In this document: piece by piece, positions 55,313-62,845 of the stretch | Layout of the letters: each line of letters begins with the position of its first letter | Position numbering within the stretch: position 1 is the stretch's first letter | Assembly (NCBI GenBank): GCA_938029725.1 | Contig: CALHGE010000005.1 | Location: 182,334 to 246,333 of the forward strand | Direction: 5' to 3' | DNA from: an uncultured Flavobacteriaceae bacterium | Lineage (GTDB): Bacteria; Bacteroidota; Bacteroidia; Flavobacteriales; Flavobacteriaceae | DNA: 64,000 nucleotides | The notes under the pieces: model-generated | Told to the model about the DNA's origin: nothing | The model's database searches: none | What the model saw: only the letters and a program-made list of their open reading frames with translations | Translations under genes and position numbers: made by a program

Positions 55313-56107
55313 GTGGACATCTTAGACGCTATTATCCTTGGAATCATTCAAGGTTTGACCGAATTTCTTCCTGTATCATCTAGTGGTCACTTAGAATTAG
55401 GAAAAGCCATTTTAGGAGACGACTCTGTTCCTGAAGAAAGCCTTTTATTTACCGTAGTACTTCATTTTGCAACAGCCCTAAGTACCCTGGTAGTGTTTAG
55501 GAAAGATGTTTGGGAAATTCTCCGTGGTCTTTTTAGTTTCAAATGGAATGAAGAAACTCAATTCTCCTTGAAAATCATAGTCTCTATGCTACCGGCAGTC
55601 TTTGTAGGGCTATTTTTTGAAGAACAATTAGAAGCTTTTTTTGGAGGCAATATTCGTTTTGTAGGCTTTATGTTATTGGTTACTGCCGTGTTACTCTACT
55701 TTGCTGATAAAGCCAAGGATACCGATAAGAAAGTAAGTTTTAAAAACGCCTTTATTGTCGGCTTATCTCAAGCTATCGCCATGCTTCCTGGTATTTCAAG
55801 AAGTGGGGCTACAATTTCTACTTCTGTACTCTTGGGTGTTGACAAAACAAAAGCAGCTCGTTTTTCGTTCTTAATGGTGGTTCCCTTGATATTTGGAAAA
55901 ATAGGAAAAGACCTCTTAAGTGGAGACCTTACTTTTTCAGGAGATAATAATGTTGCTATGGGCGCGGGTTTTATTGCAGCATTTGTTGCTGGTCTTGGAG
56001 CCTGTACTTGGATGATTCAATTGGTTAAGAAAAGTAAGCTCTCATACTTTGCCATATACTGCCTGCTTGTTGGTTTGATTGCAATTGGATATAGTTTTTG
56101 GGGATAA
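55313..56107 (+). CDS. uppP: Undecaprenyl-diphosphatase
   Basis: A 264-residue integral membrane enzyme that recycles undecaprenyl pyrophosphate and gives bacitracin tolerance. Family motifs: EFLPVSSSGHL at the N-terminus (residues 17-27) and PGISRSGATIS near 158-168. About eight helices. The start is GTG at 55313, directly after the DUF3098 stop (TAAGTG), with no alternative ATG before the first motif. Confidence 0.95.
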   Translation: MDILDAIILGIIQGLTEFLPVSSSGHLELGKAILGDDSVPEESLLFTVVLHFATALSTLVVFRKDVWEILRGLFSFKWNEETQFSLKIIVSMLPAVFVGLFFEEQLEAFFGGNIRFVGFMLLVTAVLLYFADKAKDTDKKVSFKNAFIVGLSQAIAMLPGISRSGATISTSVLLGVDKTKAARFSFLMVVPLIFGKIGKDLLSGDLTFSGDNNVAMGAGFIAAFVAGLGACTWMIQLVKKSKLSYFAIYCLLVGLIAIGYSFWG

Positions 56108-56133
56108 ACCAACAGCCTTTTATTTTCTTTAAA

Positions 56134-56847
56134 ATGGATACAAAAACCAAGGAAGATTTCCTAAACGGACAGTTATTACTTATTGACAAACCCCTTGACT
56201 GGTCATCATTTCAAGCAGTAAACAAATTGAAATGGGCTATCCGGAAGAAATTTGCTTTGAAAAAATTTAAGATTGGACATGCGGGTACACTTGACCCCCT
56301 AGCTACCGGATTACTTTTAATTTGCACAGGGAAGTTTACCAAAACTATCAACGAACTCCAAGGTCAAATCAAGGAGTATACAGGCACTATTACCTTAGGT
56401 GCAACTACGCCATCTTTTGATTTGGAGACTGAAATTGATGCTACCTTTCCAATAGATCATATCACAGATGATATGATACACACCACAACAACAGCCTTTA
56501 TTGGCGAAATTGAACAAATTCCACCTGTTTTTTCAGCTTTAAAAAAAGATGGAAAACGCTTGTATGAATATGCGAGAGAAGGAAAGAAAGTAGAAATCAA
56601 AAAACGTTTGATTACAATTACTGAATTTGAAATTACATCCATAAAATTACCAGAAGTCAAATTTCGAGCAGTCTGTAGTAAAGGTACTTATATTCGCTCT
56701 TTGGCAAACGACTTTGGCAAAGCGTTACACTCAGGGGGGCATTTATCAGAACTACGAAGAACCAAAATAGGCGATTACAACGTAAATAAAGCAATTGATC
56801 CAGTTGTTTTCGCTGAAAATTTACTAGGTAAATTAGAAAAATCTTAA
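56134..56847 (+). CDS. truB: tRNA pseudouridine-55 synthase
   Basis: About 237 residues from the ATG at 56134; a TTG at 56098 in the same frame would overlap uppP and is not needed. The catalytic Asp is Asp54 in GHAGTLDPLATG. LLLIDKPLDWSSF (15-27) and SKGTYIRSLANDFG complete the TruB core. It makes the universal pseudouridine in the T-loop of tRNAs. Last of the ftsX-led operon. Confidence 0.95.
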   Translation: MDTKTKEDFLNGQLLLIDKPLDWSSFQAVNKLKWAIRKKFALKKFKIGHAGTLDPLATGLLLICTGKFTKTINELQGQIKEYTGTITLGATTPSFDLETEIDATFPIDHITDDMIHTTTTAFIGEIEQIPPVFSALKKDGKRLYEYAREGKKVEIKKRLITITEFEITSIKLPEVKFRAVCSKGTYIRSLANDFGKALHSGGHLSELRRTKIGDYNVNKAIDPVVFAENLLGKLEKS

Positions 56848-56916
56848 AACTGAAGCTTTTAGACAACCGTTTAACGAATAATTTAAATATTTAATAGAAA
56901 TTAGAGTTTTACCAGT

Positions 56917-57651
56917 ATGAGTCTGAATCGCAAGCAATTATCATTTATAATTACCTTTTTCTCTATGGGGATTGTGGTGTTGATTCTATTCAATATTACC
57001 TTGGGTGAAGTAGGTAGCTCAGATGATGAATACATCGTAGAGATGATGCTTGCAGAAGAAGATATCGAAGCACTGTTTAAAGAAAAGGAAATGCTTGAAA
57101 AAATGGCCCAAGCAGACCCTATTAAAAGTCACAATGCTTATAATGAAAGTGCTAAGCCTTCTTACGGAGAACCTGAGCCTCTTCAAACACTTGAAGAACT
57201 AATGGCCGAAAATGCAGCCTCTGAAGAGGGAGAGCAAAATGAGTCGATGGATGACGGAGGTTATGCAGAACGCGTAAAGGAGTTGACGAAAAAGCGCGCG
57301 AAAGTCAAAGAAAAATTAGGAGAAAAAGAAGCACAAAAAAAGGAGTTAACAAACTACTTGGCAGCACGAAGAACCTCTGTTTCTTATTCCTTGTTAGATC
57401 GAAATAACTATAGACTTCCCCCTCCAATTTATACGTGTATAGAAGGCGGAAAAGTAGTTATCAATATTAAAGTAGATGCGTTAGGCAACGTAACCGAAGC
57501 AGATTTAAACGAAAAAAGTTCGGGTACTTCAAACGGATGTTTGGTAGACAATGCAATCACTTATGCATTGAAGGCGAAATTTAGCGGTAACTCTGAAAAG
57601 TCTTCTCAAAAAGGAACGATTACCTATCTATTTCAACAAAAAGCTCGCTAA
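56917..57651 (+). CDS. TonB-like single-pass membrane protein
   Basis: A 244-residue protein with one N-terminal helix (about 9-29), an acidic and then basic coiled-coil-prone stretch (about 40-150), and a C-terminal domain (about 170-244) that resembles the TonB C-terminal fold (GGKVVINIKVDALGNVTEADL, then GTITYLFQQ). It lacks the proline-rich spacer of classical TonB. It may pull on an outer-membrane transporter or bind another envelope partner. No ExbB/ExbD here. Its 3' end overlaps the convergent thioredoxin-like gene by 24 bases. Confidence 0.65.
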   Translation: MSLNRKQLSFIITFFSMGIVVLILFNITLGEVGSSDDEYIVEMMLAEEDIEALFKEKEMLEKMAQADPIKSHNAYNESAKPSYGEPEPLQTLEELMAENAASEEGEQNESMDDGGYAERVKELTKKRAKVKEKLGEKEAQKKELTNYLAARRTSVSYSLLDRNNYRLPPPIYTCIEGGKVVINIKVDALGNVTEADLNEKSSGTSNGCLVDNAITYALKAKFSGNSEKSSQKGTITYLFQQKAR

Positions 57652-58236
57652 TTCTCTAAGCGTTGTTTGCCCCTTATCTTTATTGTACCAATGTTGAATT
57701 TCCTCTTTGATTTCTGGAAGTAGTCTTCCGTTTTTTTCTTTATGGTCAGCGACTAGTTGTGCAGCAGGTTGTGGCCTCGGCCCCCAATCACCCAGCACCT
57801 CTTTATTTTCAGCATCCCAAAAAATCAATTTAGGAATTGACATTCCACCATTAGTTAAAAAACGATTCATTAAATCTAGGTTTTCATCCCTCAACATAAT
57901 TCTAAAATCAATGTTCTGGTTTAATTCAGAAATTTTATGAAGTACCGGAAGTGCCGGTGCAGCATCACCACACCAACTCTCAGTCAGTACCACTAAGGTG
58001 ACTTTTTTGTCAACGGCAGAAATTTGCCGAGCAATAGTTTCGCCAACTTTAACAGTTTTATCAAAACGCTTCATGCGTCTATCATTTAACATCGTATAGT
58101 TTGATAAATCTTCTGTTTGTTCTGGGCCTGTTGACTTTCCTTCTTTTACCAACTGAGCTACCAAAGTTCTATACTCTGTATATGAAATTGCCTTTGATAA
58201 ACTTTCTTGAATCAATTCTTGAGTAGTACTTTTCAT
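57628..58236 (-). CDS. Thioredoxin-like protein with single active-site cysteine
   Basis: 202 residues, cytoplasmic. The thioredoxin-fold core begins VTLVVLTESWCGDAAPALPVLHKI; the active site is Cys89-Gly-Asp-Ala92, so only one of the CxxC cysteines is left. The cis-Pro segment MSIPKLIFWD follows. This pattern is, from memory, general in the flavobacterial family. A monothiol site fits glutathione-like or bacillithiol-like chemistry or a non-redox role. Confidence 0.82.
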   Translation of the reverse strand: MKSTTQELIQESLSKAISYTEYRTLVAQLVKEGKSTGPEQTEDLSNYTMLNDRRMKRFDKTVKVGETIARQISAVDKKVTLVVLTESWCGDAAPALPVLHKISELNQNIDFRIMLRDENLDLMNRFLTNGGMSIPKLIFWDAENKEVLGDWGPRPQPAAQLVADHKEKNGRLLPEIKEEIQHWYNKDKGQTTLRELASFLLK

Positions 58237-58351
58237 TTTAGATAAAACGGTTGTCTTAATAGCTTATAAGATAAAGTCGAAAGTTACTAGATAAAATCAT
58301 TTATTTAGATAACATAGATTAGATTAGTCTAAAAAAAATAAGTTCGTTATT

Positions 58352-58389
58352 AAAAAAGGGTGTTTTATATCAATAAAACACCCTTTTTT
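58352..58389 (-). terminator. Strong rho-independent terminator of the two small unknown genes
   Basis: A perfect 17-base stem (AAAAAAGGGTGTTTTAT with its complement) with a 4-base loop and T-runs, 31 bases after the stop at 58421. The rest of the 58237-58420 gap holds no visible gene. Confidence 0.85.
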
Positions 58390-58420
58390 TTAGCTAACTC
58401 AACAAACTAATAGAACCGAA

Positions 58421-58681
58421 CTACTCCTCTTCTAATTCAATATATTCTATGTCTTTCAATTCAAGAATCATTCCTTCATATGCATTAAAATTAGAAGGCA
58501 AATAGAAGTATGGATCGAAACCTAAATCTACTTCTTCGCATTCTTCTACAAACTCAATAGTATTTAGTACCTGTCTATTCAAATCCTCCAGCGGTGAATT
58601 CTTTGATTTTTCAATCGTTTTAAATGATGAAAATAAGACCGTAAACGTGGCAAGAACTACAAACATTGTTATTTTTTTCAT
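58421..58681 (-). CDS. Small exported acidic protein, unknown
   Basis: 86 residues. Signal peptide-like N-terminus (MKKITMFVVLATFTVLFSSF), then a strongly acidic mature part with ECEEVDLGFDPYFYLP and a terminal ELEEE. No family recognised. It follows the gene at 58702 by 20 bases and ends at a very strong terminator, so a two-gene transcript is likely. The signal, terminator and operon arrangement make it a real gene. Confidence 0.62.
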   Translation of the reverse strand: MKKITMFVVLATFTVLFSSFKTIEKSKNSPLEDLNRQVLNTIEFVEECEEVDLGFDPYFYLPSNFNAYEGMILELKDIEYIELEEE

Positions 58682-58701
58682 GATTTTATATTTTATATGA
58701 T

Positions 58702-59034
58702 TTAATAAATAGTTAGCTCTTTAGAATCTAGAGCTTTAGGTGTATTAGCAAATATTTTTTTCGTGTTTACGAAGAAGTTTTTTTCGTCTTTTCTATGCAG
58801 TACCGCTATCTTAGCACCATTCTGCATTTTTAAAATACTAATAACCTTTACGGTTAAACCTTCCAGTTTTATTAGGGCTTTTAGATCTTGTGAGCTTTGG
58901 TTTAACGAATGATACAAATGCTTATAACACTGCATTGATGGTTTTCCAATTCGTAATAATTCACCAACAAAAGCCTCAACTTTTACAGGTGCTTCTGCAT
59001 CTTGTGGAAAGTAAATAATTGCTTCTTTTTTCAT
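58702..59034 (-). CDS. Small conserved-looking protein, unknown
   Basis: 110 residues, no signal peptide. Begins MKKEAIIYFPQDAEAPV with a possible short sheet-helix fold, followed by LKMQNGAKIAVLHRKDEKNFFVNT. No family recognised. A TATATTTG -7 element lies 28 bases upstream. The first of the two-gene unit with 58421. Confidence 0.62.
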   Translation of the reverse strand: MKKEAIIYFPQDAEAPVKVEAFVGELLRIGKPSMQCYKHLYHSLNQSSQDLKALIKLEGLTVKVISILKMQNGAKIAVLHRKDEKNFFVNTKKIFANTPKALDSKELTIY

Positions 59035-59061
59035 AATTGCGACTTAGTAATCTACCGAGTA

Positions 59062-59069
59062 CAAATATA
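59062..59069 (-). promoter_or_regulatory. Candidate TAnnTTTG -7 element for the two small unknown genes
   Basis: TATATTTG on the minus strand, 27 bases before the ATG at 59034; exact consensus match. Confidence 0.45.
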
Positions 59070-59173
59070 AATCAGAAATCTTATATTGAAAAGTATTACT
59101 CTGTTAAATGAGTGTTAAACTATTATTAATCAATAGTAATGCTATTACTATTTTATTTGAAAAGAGATTTAGC

Positions 59174-60064
59174 CTAAATAGCGCGTTTTTTAATCATACC
59201 ACCCCGCGTATCATTTATCTTGTTCATCACAACAAAAGCCTTAGGGTCAATTTTAGAGATCTCTATGTTCAATCTACGAATCTCAAGTCTTGTAATCACA
59301 GTAAACAATACTTCATATTCACTATGTACCCCTTGTTTACCGTAACCCCCTTTGGCTGGATAAATCGTAACCCCTCTACCCAAAATATTAATTATCATAT
59401 TGCGGATATCCTCACTGTAGTCTGAAATAATTGTTACACCTGTGTATTCCTCTATTCCTTCAATTACAAAATCTAAAGTTTTAGAAGCGGACAAATAGGT
59501 TAGCATAGAATACAGTGCTGTCTCTATCGATAAAAAATAGGCGGCAGCTATAAATACTAGAATATTTATAAGAATTATAATATCGCCTATTGTTGTACTT
59601 AACTTGCGACTCAAATAAATAGCAAGCACCTCAGTGCCATCTAAAACACCTCCTCCTCTAACCGAAAGACCTATACCTGCCCCAAGAAAAAACCCTCCAA
59701 AAACAGCTACTAATAGTTTGTCTTGTGTAATCTCAGGAAAACTAACGGTGGCCAAAACCAAAGCCAAGCCTAAAATACCTAGGGTTGATTTTATTGCAAA
59801 GGTTCTCCCTATAACACGAAAACCTAGAAACAAAAAAGGAATATTAACCAAAATAATAAGAATTGGAAGTGGCCAATCAGAAACCTCGGCAACTAAAAGT
59901 GAAATTCCTGTAGCTCCACCATCGATAAATCGATTTGGAAATAGAAAACTTTCTAAGCCAAAAGCTGCCGAAAAAATTCCTGAAATAATAAAAAAACTGT
60001 CTTTGATCAATAATTTATAGTCGAATCTCGAATCATTGCTCGCGATAGCTTTATTCTCTTTCAT
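59174..60064 (-). CDS. YitT-family membrane protein with DUF2179 domain
   Basis: A 296-residue protein. About five helices between residues 25 and 200 (FFIISGIFSAAFGLESFLFPN, GGATGISLL motif) form the YitT/DUF161 part; residues about 205-290 are the cytoplasmic DUF2179 domain (GVTIISDYSEDIRNMIINILGRGVTIYPAKGGYG). Probable small-molecule transporter with unknown substrate. It lies 16 bases after a TolC gene and may be the tail of that secretion operon. Confidence 0.9.
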   Translation of the reverse strand: MKENKAIASNDSRFDYKLLIKDSFFIISGIFSAAFGLESFLFPNRFIDGGATGISLLVAEVSDWPLPILIILVNIPFLFLGFRVIGRTFAIKSTLGILGLALVLATVSFPEITQDKLLVAVFGGFFLGAGIGLSVRGGGVLDGTEVLAIYLSRKLSTTIGDIIILINILVFIAAAYFLSIETALYSMLTYLSASKTLDFVIEGIEEYTGVTIISDYSEDIRNMIINILGRGVTIYPAKGGYGKQGVHSEYEVLFTVITRLEIRRLNIEISKIDPKAFVVMNKINDTRGGMIKKRAI

Positions 60065-60080
60065 ACTGGCAATTCTTCTT

Positions 60081-61484
60081 TTAAAGTTTCTCAGGGTTTA
60101 CCGCCAAGCTATTAAATAATTTAGCCTTGGCAGTATAAAATTTATTCTCTACTTCGATTTGTTTCAATTCCGCATCTATAAGTTTACTTTCTCGCGAATT
60201 AATCAGAAACAATGAACTTTCGCCGAAAGTGAATTTCCGTTCTTCTGCCGAAAGCAAGGTGTTATAATTACCTACGATATCATCAATAAGCACATTTTGA
60301 ACTTCGAATGACTCCAATTCTCTATATAGGGCAACAATTTTATTTTTTAACTCTATTTCTGCATTGTCCAAATCGAATTGTGCATCCTGAAGTTTAAATT
60401 TGGCTAGTTTCAAATCACCACGCTCTTTCCTCAAAAACAGTGGCAAACTGAAGGAGAGACCCCCTTTATAAGCTTGCGTTTGCAAAGAATTAATAAATTC
60501 AGGTGTTTCAGTCAAGAAATTATATTCCAAGTCTATTTTAGGTAGCAATTTATTTGCCTTCAAATTTTTCTCTACCCGCAAGCCATCAACCTTGTAACCT
60601 AATGATAGTAGCTTAGGGTGGTTTTCAATAGTAAAGCTATCTAAAGGCTTTCCAAAGATTTCCAACGTAAGATCTATTTCTTCTCCGATAGCTACATCTG
60701 GAATTATATTAGACTGCAGTTCCACCGGCAAATTATTGCTCATCCAAAGAAAATTGGATAGTTCCAATGCCCGTTTCATCATCTTTACGTTCGCCTGCTC
60801 TAAGCTCAAGACTCTACTCTGCATGGCGATTTTGGCCTCAACAGTATCAATAGCTGCAATATCTCCTGCCGCCGCCCTGCTTTTTATACCCTTAAAGCGG
60901 ATATCCGCATTCTTCAAGAAACTTTGATAGATCGATGCTTCGTTAAAAGCACGAAGCCAATCGAAATATGCAAGAGAGGCATCGTACAAAATTTGATTCA
61001 CTAATAAATCGCGATCAGCCTTGGTTTGGTTTCGGAATAATTTGGCTTGCTTCAAAGTAGCCATCCGGTCATTTATCCAAAGACCTTGGCCTAGTGACAT
61101 CGATACTCCTGCACTATACAAACCATCAGAGGGTACTGACTCTGCCGGATTTAGAAAGTCGCCATCGTTTTGCTCAAAAGTTCCTTTCAGCTCAACACCA
61201 TACCAAGTTGGAATCTTAAATGCGGCATTTAAGCGATCATAGTATTCACTTCCTTTAAACTCTTTTCGTTCATAATCGACCTCAATTTTTGGATCGAAAC
61301 CACCACGGGCCTTCATTAAGTTGGCCTGCCCTATTGCTAAGGTTAATTCTGCTTGCTTTGCTATAGGATGATACTTTTTAACATAGCCCAAGTATTCATT
61401 ATATCTAAGCACAAGCGAATCTTGCACTTGACTATGCATAGCAATGACAGACAGAAATAACATAAATGTGAAATATTTTCGCAT
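60081..61484 (-). CDS. TolC-like outer-membrane channel (second system)
   Basis: 467 residues. Signal peptide of about 18 (ends MHSQ) followed by the helical OEP repeats. It is the outer-membrane exit of the ABC-HlyD-TolC set at the right edge and starts 1 base after the HlyD gene ends. It shows only weak likeness to the TolC at 24127. Confidence 0.87.
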   Translation of the reverse strand: MRKYFTFMLFLSVIAMHSQVQDSLVLRYNEYLGYVKKYHPIAKQAELTLAIGQANLMKARGGFDPKIEVDYERKEFKGSEYYDRLNAAFKIPTWYGVELKGTFEQNDGDFLNPAESVPSDGLYSAGVSMSLGQGLWINDRMATLKQAKLFRNQTKADRDLLVNQILYDASLAYFDWLRAFNEASIYQSFLKNADIRFKGIKSRAAAGDIAAIDTVEAKIAMQSRVLSLEQANVKMMKRALELSNFLWMSNNLPVELQSNIIPDVAIGEEIDLTLEIFGKPLDSFTIENHPKLLSLGYKVDGLRVEKNLKANKLLPKIDLEYNFLTETPEFINSLQTQAYKGGLSFSLPLFLRKERGDLKLAKFKLQDAQFDLDNAEIELKNKIVALYRELESFEVQNVLIDDIVGNYNTLLSAEERKFTFGESSLFLINSRESKLIDAELKQIEVENKFYTAKAKLFNSLAVNPEKL

Positions 61485-61485
61485 C

Positions 61486-62838
61486 CTATTTTTTTGCAGT
61501 TTTCATTTTACCTCCTTCGGGCTGATAATAATTTGGGGGGAAACCATTTAGTTGACGCCATAGTTCATACCAAATCGGCACATCTTCTAATAATGCAATC
61601 GTTCGTGCACCTGAACCAACACGAATATCTTTAGGCCATTCATGATCATTAGGATCTGGTGCTAATAGCACCCTATATTTACCATTATCGCTAATAAAAG
61701 TTTCAACCGCTACCACTTCTCCACCATACGTACCATATGAAACATTAGGCCATCCACTGAAAACAATAGCTGGCCAACCATCAAACTGAATTCGCACTTT
61801 TTCTCCCTTATGAATCAAAGGCAAGTCAAGTGGTGCAACAAAAGTCTCTACTGCCATATCAATATCCGCAGGCATAATACCCAATAAAGCTTCACCTTCT
61901 TTAAACGTTTGACCTATACCCCCCTGAATTGCTTTATTGATAAAACCATTTTGGGGTGCCTTAATGTAGTACATCTCATTCCGTATGGAATAATTTGTAA
62001 ACTCATTCTCCAATTTTGTTACCTGCGCCTCAGAATCATATTGACTTGATTGTGCGGTGAACATATCACTTTCTGCCTTTGAAATTTTGTTCGTATACTC
62101 GTTCTGAACTCTTCCGATTTCTACTTGTGCATTGATGATTTCGTTTCGAGAGGCTAGTAATTTATTCTCTTGCGAAATCAACTTTGCCTGAGTTTCTTGC
62201 AACTTGAGTCGTTTTTCTTCTAGGTCAGTTATGGCCTTTAAGCCCTCTGATTCTAACTGAACCACTCGCTCATACTGCCGTTGGGCAATACTAATATTAG
62301 TCTTTGCTGCCTCAAGATCAATACTGTCACTTTTTACTTTTAAATTGGCCTGCAGTAGTTTGTTTTTTGATTGCTGTAATTTAAGTCTTCGCTCATTAGA
62401 TAAAGCCGCCATTTGATTCCGCAATGCTTTAACTTTACCTTCGTAGGAGGCTACAGAAGAGCTTTTTGCTACAATTTGTTGCCCTGTACGCGACACCAAG
62501 TCTGGATCGAAATATTCATTTTTAACTTCAGAAATGAATAAAATAGTATCTCCTTTTTTGACATAATCCCCTTCCTGCACGTACCACTTTTCGATACGCC
62601 CTGGAATAGGTGATTGTAAGGTCTGTGGTCGCTGGTCAGGTTTTAGTGTAGTCAGAAAACCCTTGGCGTTTATATTCTGAGTCCAAGGAAGCAGAAGAAT
62701 CAAAAAGCCGACAATGGCAAACGTGAGCAGAAAACGATTTAAATATTTATAATCTCGCTCATGGAATACCTTTTGAGCAGATTTAAAACGATCGAGACTT
62801 ACATTTTTGTTCAATTGATTATTTGAAATATTCAGCAT
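61486..62838 (-). CDS. HlyD-type periplasmic adaptor (second system)
   Basis: A 450-residue adaptor with one helix (about 38-57), a lipoyl half-motif SPIPGRIEKWYVQEGDYVKKGD (about 92-113), a long coiled-coil hairpin (about 120-290), the second lipoyl half KAPQNGFINKAIQGGIG, and a C-terminal barrel. The pattern resembles type I secretion adaptors such as HlyD more than MacA. It lies 7 bases after the ABC gene. Confidence 0.9.
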   Translation of the reverse strand: MLNISNNQLNKNVSLDRFKSAQKVFHERDYKYLNRFLLTFAIVGFLILLLPWTQNINAKGFLTTLKPDQRPQTLQSPIPGRIEKWYVQEGDYVKKGDTILFISEVKNEYFDPDLVSRTGQQIVAKSSSVASYEGKVKALRNQMAALSNERRLKLQQSKNKLLQANLKVKSDSIDLEAAKTNISIAQRQYERVVQLESEGLKAITDLEEKRLKLQETQAKLISQENKLLASRNEIINAQVEIGRVQNEYTNKISKAESDMFTAQSSQYDSEAQVTKLENEFTNYSIRNEMYYIKAPQNGFINKAIQGGIGQTFKEGEALLGIMPADIDMAVETFVAPLDLPLIHKGEKVRIQFDGWPAIVFSGWPNVSYGTYGGEVVAVETFISDNGKYRVLLAPDPNDHEWPKDIRVGSGARTIALLEDVPIWYELWRQLNGFPPNYYQPEGGKMKTAKK

Positions 62839-62845
62839 GGTTCAA

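Noticed and set aside
56098..56133. TTG start for truB overlapping uppP
   Set aside because: ATG at 56134 gives the normal TruB N-terminus.
59108..59425. Plus-strand open frame of 105 codons
   Set aside because: Antisense to the DUF2179 part of the YitT gene, no recognisable domain.
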